DNA of 64,000 nt, from positions 30,269,280 to 30,333,279 of the forward strand of contig NC_083605.1 in assembly GCF_029168945.1 (NCBI RefSeq). The letters run 5' to 3'. A model generated the notes under the pieces. That model saw only the letters and a program-made list of their open reading frames with translations. It did no database searches and was not told the DNA's origin. Every line of letters starts with the position of its first letter. Position 1 is the first letter of the stretch. Position numbers and translations under genes: made by a program. This DNA comes from Cannabis sativa (Eukaryota; Streptophyta; Magnoliopsida; Rosales; Cannabaceae). Shown piece by piece: positions 57,720 to 64,000 of the stretch.

Positions 57720-59568
57720 CTCGCAAGTATGTTGATTAACACCCTAAATATGAACTTCTAAAACGATTACGAAATAAACACATATAAAGTATTAGAAATC
57801 TTACATTGGGTGCAGCGGAATATAATGACTCCTTTCGTTCAGATATCTAGTCCTTGATTCCTTTCTGTAGCAGAGCATTATCAATATCTGAACCTGGATC
57901 TCTTTCTCTCCTTCTTTAGTGCTGAAACTCCTTCTTGTTGAATGTCTTTCTTCACGATCTTCCTCACTATGATTGAGGTATCACTTGCTGTGTGTGGGCA
58001 CTACTCTAATCACTAAGTGGTTTGAAATTTCAAGGAAGAAGAGAGAGAAGCAGTGGCGGCTAGGGTTAAGAGAGAGAAGGCTCAGGTTTTTCTCTGAAGG
58101 AAAAAGTAGAAAGTTAAGTGTAAATTTCCTGAAGCCTTCACTATCTATTTATAGCATTCCACTAGGGTTAGGTTTGAATTATTTGGCATTAAAATAATGA
58201 AAATATCAGATGAAAAACCCTATAAAAGTGGTCGGCCCTAAGCAATGTGGATTTGGGCCTCACTTTTTGCAATTTTGCAGTTTTATCATTTCTGCATCTC
58301 ATTTTCTCAAAAACGCCAATTTTCAAATTCAACCATTTAAATGCCAATTCTAATGATTTAATAACTATAAATAATTATTAAATAATATTGTCATTTATCA
58401 TATTTATTAATTGAACCATACAAAGTATCATAATTAACAAATATGCCCCTATTAACTCTTTCTTTACAATTCCGTCCTTACTTAGTGAAAATTTCACAAA
58501 TAGACATAGTCTAATTTGAGAATTATAATTGATTAATCAAAACCAATTATATCAGTCTTACAAGAAATATTATCTTAACTAGTGGGGGGACCATGGGTCT
58601 ATATAACCGAGCTTTCAATAATAACTTAAATTCACTGACTTATTAATTCTTCGTTGAATCCACGCATAGAACTTAGAATTGCACTCTCAGTATATAGAAT
58701 GCTCTATATGTTCCACCATATAGACACATCATTAGTTATCCATTGTTATAATCCTAATTTGATCAATGATCCTCTATATGAATGATCTACACTGTAAAGG
58801 GATTAGATTACCGTTACACCCTACAATGTATTTTATCCTTAAAACACATAACCCCGTATAAATGATATTTCAGCTTATTTGAAATGAGTACTCCACCATT
58901 TATTTTCGTTTGGTCAAGCTCGAAGGAGATCATCCTTTACTTACTATTCGCCAGATAGAAGCTATAGATTCCATGTTTATGTTAGCGCTCCCACTCAATT
59001 GCACTACCGTGTTCCCAAAATGTACGTATCACCCTGACCCAAAAGTAGGCTTAACTAACAAATCAAAGAACACGAATAGTCTCTTGAGATTGAGCCTAAT
59101 CATAACAGGATTAAGATCATTTGATCTAGGATCAACTAGGCGATATTTACTTGAATAGATATTACGGTAAGTTTAATAAATCTAAGTCAAAGTTCAATAT
59201 CGGTCCCTTCAGATGCATACTCCATGCATCCAACCTGAGCTTTACTTTAATCAATGCTCTGGAAAGAACATAGCATTTCTCCAAATGCAAGTAAACTCTG
59301 TTGTAGATTATCATATCAGTAAAACCCTGTGTCTGATAAATCTAGGAAACTTTATTCACATAGTCATGTTTACTTTCCAAAGTGTTGACAACACAATAAA
59401 CAAGATCAAGTATGTGAAAAGGGTTTCAGATGAATTCATACATTGTGTACATATAATCATGAAATAAATCATGTGAACCTTGCAACATTAAATGTTATTT
59501 CTGATCTATATTAATAAGTGAATCTGATTATATTGAAATGAGTTTTATTTAGGGTATAAAACCCAACA
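57720..59568 (-). repeat. Element E 3' LTR, main part
   Basis: Begins with the duplication CTCGC (57720-57724) and continues AAGTATGTTGATTAACACC to the inner end CCCAACA at 59568. With 48715-48753 it makes an LTR of about 1883 bp. TATA region TCTATTTATAG at about 58143-58153. An antisense open frame of 82 codons lies at 58910-59158. Confidence 0.93.
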
Positions 59569-59582
59569 AACTCCCACTTGCA
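59569..59582 (-). promoter_or_regulatory. Polypurine tract of element E
   Basis: AACTCCCACTTGCA on the + strand, as in D, directly inside the LTR. Confidence 0.8.
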
Positions 59583-61974
59583 CTAATATAAAACAAAAAG
59601 TACATTTCAAATAATCTCAACACCTTGATATACGAATCAAGTGTAGCAGTAGTAAACTCCTCGTAATAGGATCTGAAAGGTTGAATTAAACACAACCTTT
59701 TCTCCACCATTACTCTTCCTTAATCACAAAATCATTGATAATGTGAAATTCCTCTCTATATGTCTACTCTTTTTGGGATACTGGATTCTATACCTTTGGC
59801 AACTACTTTTGGTTAATCAGGAAATTAACACTAGTAGTTAAGGCAATTTGGAATGGTGCCAAAAATTTATAGAACTTTCCTTAGACTAAATAAGTACCTT
59901 TCCTGCAACTTTAACATTCAGTCCCTTTCTGGTAGACCTAGAGATTTCAGATAGGTTTTTACACTTTTCCAAAATCACTACTCAACCCCCAGAGTAATCA
60001 CCATCTTATCAGAAAGATTTTCTAGCACAAAGGCAAATCTCGAAATCTAATGTGGTGTAGTCTAAGAGTTTTAAATACACCCTTATTGACTAACATATAG
60101 TTCCTCTTCTTAATCTTAAGATTTACTTTGTTTTTAATCTGATACCTACTCATTACTCCCACTCAACAGCAGGTGTCTGGTCTAAGGCATACTAAAGCAT
60201 ATCTGAGATCTCTCACTGTTGATATAAGAAATTCTTTCATGGCTTTATCTTTTCTGGAATAGTTGAAACTTTTTCTTAGATAAATAAAATCTATGCCTAG
60301 AAGTCGAGAAGCTTCTATAGATTGCCATTAGAAAGAAAATGTTTCAGCATCTTACTAAAGTAAGTTGCTTGCATTAGAGTAAGTAATTACTAGGTATACC
60401 ATAAGCCATAGGTTTAGATAAACTCAAACCTATAATACTAGGAACAGGAAGTCTTGTTAAGTCCACTGAATAGACTTATACACGAAATTTCCTTTTATGT
60501 CCTTGTAATAGAAAGTTTAGGTTACTCCATGTGAATGGATTAAACCATAGTTCTATTGGCTTTTCTTCTTAGTTTCTTATCTTGACAATCCATTACTTTT
60601 TTAAACTCACAATGGATTTTAATCACTAGTGTCTTCCAAGTCATAAGAAGGTGAGTTCCTAGAAACTCTCCCACTACGACAAGGTACCGTGAATTATGTC
60701 TAAGAAAACTAAATGGTATTGATCTCTACGGTTGTGACAAGACAACAAAGGCAGTGGGATCATCATATGTCAAATAAGATGATAGAACACTTTTGGAATC
60801 AAGAAAAATATCTCCTTTATTTTCTACTTTATTTTCAGACTTAGTCATTTTCTTAGAAAAGTAGTATTTGTTTAAACAAACACTTTCTTATCTATTGACT
60901 ATGGGATGGTCCACCCCTAATCACTTAGAATAGCTAACAAACCATGGTTAACAGTTCTAGCTTTTCTTAAGATTTTGATTAGGTCATCCATGAATCTAGT
61001 AATGATTTACATTAAGTATACAACCATTACATCATTCTGAAATTGTAGTACCATAGAAGGTCTTAGGCAACAACTAGTAACTAATCATTAATATGCAAAT
61101 CGAAATTTCTGGGGAGGTAAGTTTGGATATAATTCAAAAATTAATTTAATGATCTTTGAACTGCATATCTACTAACTATTTCTCCACCCCTTTCAGTTCG
61201 CAAGATCTTTAACCACTTACCTTAATGGTTTTCCACCATTGCTAGAAATTAATGAAATTTTTCAAACATTTCAAATCTCTTTGCATAAGGTATAATCTAG
61301 AGTGATCGTTTTAAGAATACAACGAAAAACTCATATCCACCCCTGAATGTACATCCATCTGCGAATGAGATGAATTACTTTCAGTGGATATAGGCATATT
61401 AACTCTTTGCAGAGATTGATCTTGTCAAAACCACTATGAACAAGATATAAATGCCATAGATTAATAGAAAATGTGGTTGAGTCTTTTGATGATTTAGGTA
61501 TAGTTACATCAAAGAGTTCTTAGAATAGTGCAAGTGGATCCTGGTCACAGAATACTAAACTCATATTCCATACAATTTGAATCCATTAATAGAAGATGGA
61601 TATTAAACACTTGTGAAAGTGTAACTGTATTGTATCCTGGAATTAGAAATATAAGAAAATTTCTGTTTGGAATCTAAAATTAAAATCAAAGACTTAAATT
61701 TATACCAAATATAATGAGTAATTCTTTTTGGACCACCACTACTAATTTAAACTCTAAGTTAGATTTCCCCATACAAGTAGGAAATTTCTAAGATTTAGGA
61801 CTTATATCATTGTGGAATAGAATTTCGGGATTATAATCATATGTGTCATTTAATTTCTGAAGAGAAAAAATAGAATGACATGAAATGATTTATAGACCAT
61901 TCATCCAATGATATATTATTGAGCTAATTCAAAATGAATAAGCTAAGAGGAATTAGGATAATTTCATTTATAAA
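59583..61974 (-). pseudogene. Element E: decayed internal region
   Basis: About 2.4 kb without open frames. A trace of the reverse-transcriptase PDICY block is readable on the minus strand near 60150-60180 (codons P-D-T-C-C), in the same position relative to the LTR as in D. Strings TCCACCCCT recur (about 60910, 61330, 61182), again as in D. Neither gag nor integrase is recognisable. Confidence 0.5.
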
Positions 61975-62225
61975 TAAGAATCCAACGATGCTTCGATTAG
62001 CGAGAGTCAAAGTAATCTTATTTATACAATCTTCTTGTTTCATATTGTAAAAATACTAGTCTAAGGTGTCATCTATTGATGAACAGCTAGATGTTGCATA
62101 TACAATATTTATCTTTCGAGATCTAACACTATTATGTATGTCTAATGGTTAAAATCCACTAGGGATTTATCTCATTAGATAAACAAACCAAGTTAGACCA
62201 ACAATGAAGATTCGAAATTAAACTA
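61975..62225 (-). repeat. Diverged duplicate of the leader block in element E
   Basis: On the + strand a run from AATCCAACGATGCTTCG through GCGAGAGTCAAAGTAATC, TCTTTCGAGATCTAACACT and ACCAACAATGAAGATTCGAA follows, block by block and in order, the conserved leader block at 62364-62750, but with many substitutions. It lies directly next to it, where gag would be expected. Confidence 0.6.
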
Positions 62226-62363
62226 CAATTTAATAACAGAAAAGAACATGGATCAATGTAAATTCATACACAATTCAGAAATTATTAAACATATAGCAAG
62301 TAGGAATGACAAGTGAAAATGCTAAAACTTAGAATCCTAAATAATTTCCAAGGTTTTCAACAA

Positions 62364-62750
62364 ACTGATATCAGTGTCCCGTTTAGGCGAGAGTCAAAGC
62401 TACCATCCATTGAACAGAGTTGTCAGCTCATCTAAAATGTTAAACATTCTAGCAACCTTTTATTTGATCAAGATTGGAATTCAGCGTTGTCCCGTTTACG
62501 CGAGAGTCAAGGCAATTCTATCTTATGAGCTTCCACCATTGTTTCATATTGTTCAAGTCAAATATGGTCGCCAGCATTAGGGTGATCCATACCATATAAA
62601 ACACTTATCAACTACTTATCTTTCGAAATTAAACGGTGCGAACTTGCTAATGAACGTTCCTCCATTAGGGAGGATTACTCACTAAAACAAACGCTATGTA
62701 AAACCAACAATGAAGATCGAATATCTTAATAATAAAGCTCATTCTTTAAA
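62364..62750 (-). promoter_or_regulatory. Conserved leader block of element E
   Basis: Reverse copies of the paired motif at 62489-62508 (one change) and 62376-62395 (perfect), 113 bases apart. The block is closely similar to that of D, including the CCTCCATTAGGGAGG palindrome near 62657-62671. Confidence 0.75.
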
Positions 62751-64000
62751 ATGTATTTTCATTATTATTTATAATAAAATATATTCATTAAATATCGAAT
62801 TTAGAATTAAAATTCTAAATTAGAATTTAATTTAATATTTATAAAATTACACTTAGATGGTGATTGAAATAAGTTGAATTATTTCCATCTCAGTAGTTAT
62901 TTAAATATTAAGAAAATTATTTAAGTTGTATTAATTTAAATTAATTTGCAACTCAAAATAAATTTTCATGAGAATATATTTATTGTATTTTGAAAAAGAA
63001 AGTATAAAAACTTTATATTTTCGAAATACTTAAGTAATAATTACTTAGAAAAATACTTCAAGCAAAAATATCACTTATCTAGATTTTCCTTTGACTAATT
63101 AATTCAATTTCTAATAATATACTTTAATTCATTTATTTTAAATTAATCAATAAATGAAAAAATCATTGATTTAAGTTGGTCTAAGAATTAATTAAAATAA
63201 ATAATTAATTTACAACTTAATCTATTTTTCAAAATAAATTCAAAATCATCTTGCATTATGAAATGCAATTTCAAAAAATTGATTAATAAAATAAAGAAAA
63301 ATATATATATTTTGAAAATTATTTAAATTTAGTTGAATAATAAATTTCAACTAAAATTAATTTTCTATTTAATTAAGTGTTATGAAAAAGAAATAATTAA
63401 GTATCATGATGAAAATCAACTTAGATATTTAATTTTCAATATAATTAAATGTATTAAATTCAAGAAATAAATAATTAAGTGCATAGAAGGCTTAATTATT
63501 AATCCCTAGTTTAATACTAGGAAAAAAATATACTTAAAATAAATTGTACCAAAATTAATTATTTAAATAATTAATTTCACAATGTATAATATTTTCCTAT
63601 TTTATATTAGAAATAAAAAGTAGTCTAGAAATAACTATCTAGAAAATATCTTATTTGACTAAGTATCTTTTCCACAAAATTTGTAAAAATATCTAATTTA
63701 AGTTGTATTAGAAAAAATCTAGAACTTAAATATTTTCAAATTTAAATTTAACTAAATATCAAAAATTAAGTTGTAACCACTTAATTTAAAAATATTCCAT
63801 TTTAAGTTAATATTTGAAAAAATATCAACTTAAAAAAAATATCTAAAGAATCTTAATAACCAGTACCTAAAATTCATCAACTTAACTTTGAAATTTTAAA
63901 TCCAAAAGATATTCAGATTTAAGCTGATTAGTTATTGATAACTAAACATCAACTTAAATAGGAATATTTAATGAAAATTTTAAATTAAGCTTTAGAAAGA
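62751..64000 (-). other. AT-rich leader of element E, continuing past the window
   Basis: Non-coding sequence collinear with 53861-55080 of D and clearly similar to it. The primer-binding site and 5' LTR are expected further right. Confidence 0.7.

Larger units (their letters stand above)
48715..64000 (-). mobile_element. Copia element E, split by D and running off the window
   Basis: E's 3' LTR starts at 48715 (TGATGG, from TGTTGG), is cut after 39 bp by element D (48754-57719) and continues to 59568. Its internal region occupies 59569-64000 and beyond. The 5-base string GAAGC before it (48710-48714) is the predicted target duplication; its partner should follow the 5' LTR of E outside the window. 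No gag is visible, and the decayed internal part contains a duplicated leader block. Confidence 0.85.

Noticed and set aside
48715..59568. A tandem LTR array (three LTRs sharing internal regions by unequal recombination)
   Set aside because: The 39 bp at 48715-48753 are exactly the part missing from the LTR at 57720, and CTCAC/CTCGC flank D, so a simple insertion explains it better.
1..64000. CRISPR arrays, tRNA or rRNA genes
   Set aside because: No regularly spaced direct repeats or cloverleaf/rRNA sequences were seen; the repeats present are retrotransposon LTRs.

Overview
The window is repeat-rich plant nuclear DNA, probably from a dicot with a large retrotransposon-filled genome; I cannot name the species from sequence alone. 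It is AT-rich, and I found no host protein-coding gene, tRNA, rRNA or CRISPR array. Almost everything from about 2.5 kb to the right edge is long-terminal-repeat (LTR) retrotransposon DNA nested inside other retrotransposons. All coding regions are decayed.

Left part (1-23,779). After an AT-rich flank holding a likely MITE (about 838-1712), an old Ty1/copia element (called B here) runs in + orientation to 23,779. It kept its 3' LTR (about 446 bp) but has no recognisable 5' LTR. Four insertions of one different copia family broke it: the complete element A (3582-15838, target duplication GGAAT), which itself holds a solo LTR (9120-11013, GAAAC), then two reverse-oriented solo LTRs in B (18145-20034, GTAAG; 21784-23642, TTTGA).

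Middle part (23,780-39,240). A minus-strand LINE 3' fragment with an A-rich tail is followed by AT-rich DNA. Next come a 5'-truncated Tekay/Del-like gypsy chromovirus (I, about 25,990-31,397), whose 3' LTR carries another solo LTR (28110-29968, TATCT), and a minus-strand copia element C (31,398-38,896).

Right part (39,241-64,000). There is a four-deep stack of minus-strand elements: an Athila-like gypsy element H (from 39,241) is split at 46,251 by a Tekay-like element G, which is split at 48,715 by copia element E, whose 3' LTR is split at 48,754 by copia element D (48,754-57,719; duplication CTCAC/CTCGC). E, G and H continue beyond the window.

One LTR family (about 1.86-1.89 kb, TGTTGG...CCAACA, resembling the Angela/BARE type) supplies ten LTR copies here: two in A, four solo, one in C, two in D and one in E. 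Its internal regions come in different forms. A keeps integrase, reverse transcriptase and RNase H but only part of gag. C and D keep a nearly full gag but share a collapsed pol that lacks integrase. E has no visible gag and a duplicated leader block. All four share a leader block with two copies of a 20-base motif 112-113 bases apart. The gag-keeping, pol-collapsed subfamily and this conserved leader are the best candidates for something under-described.
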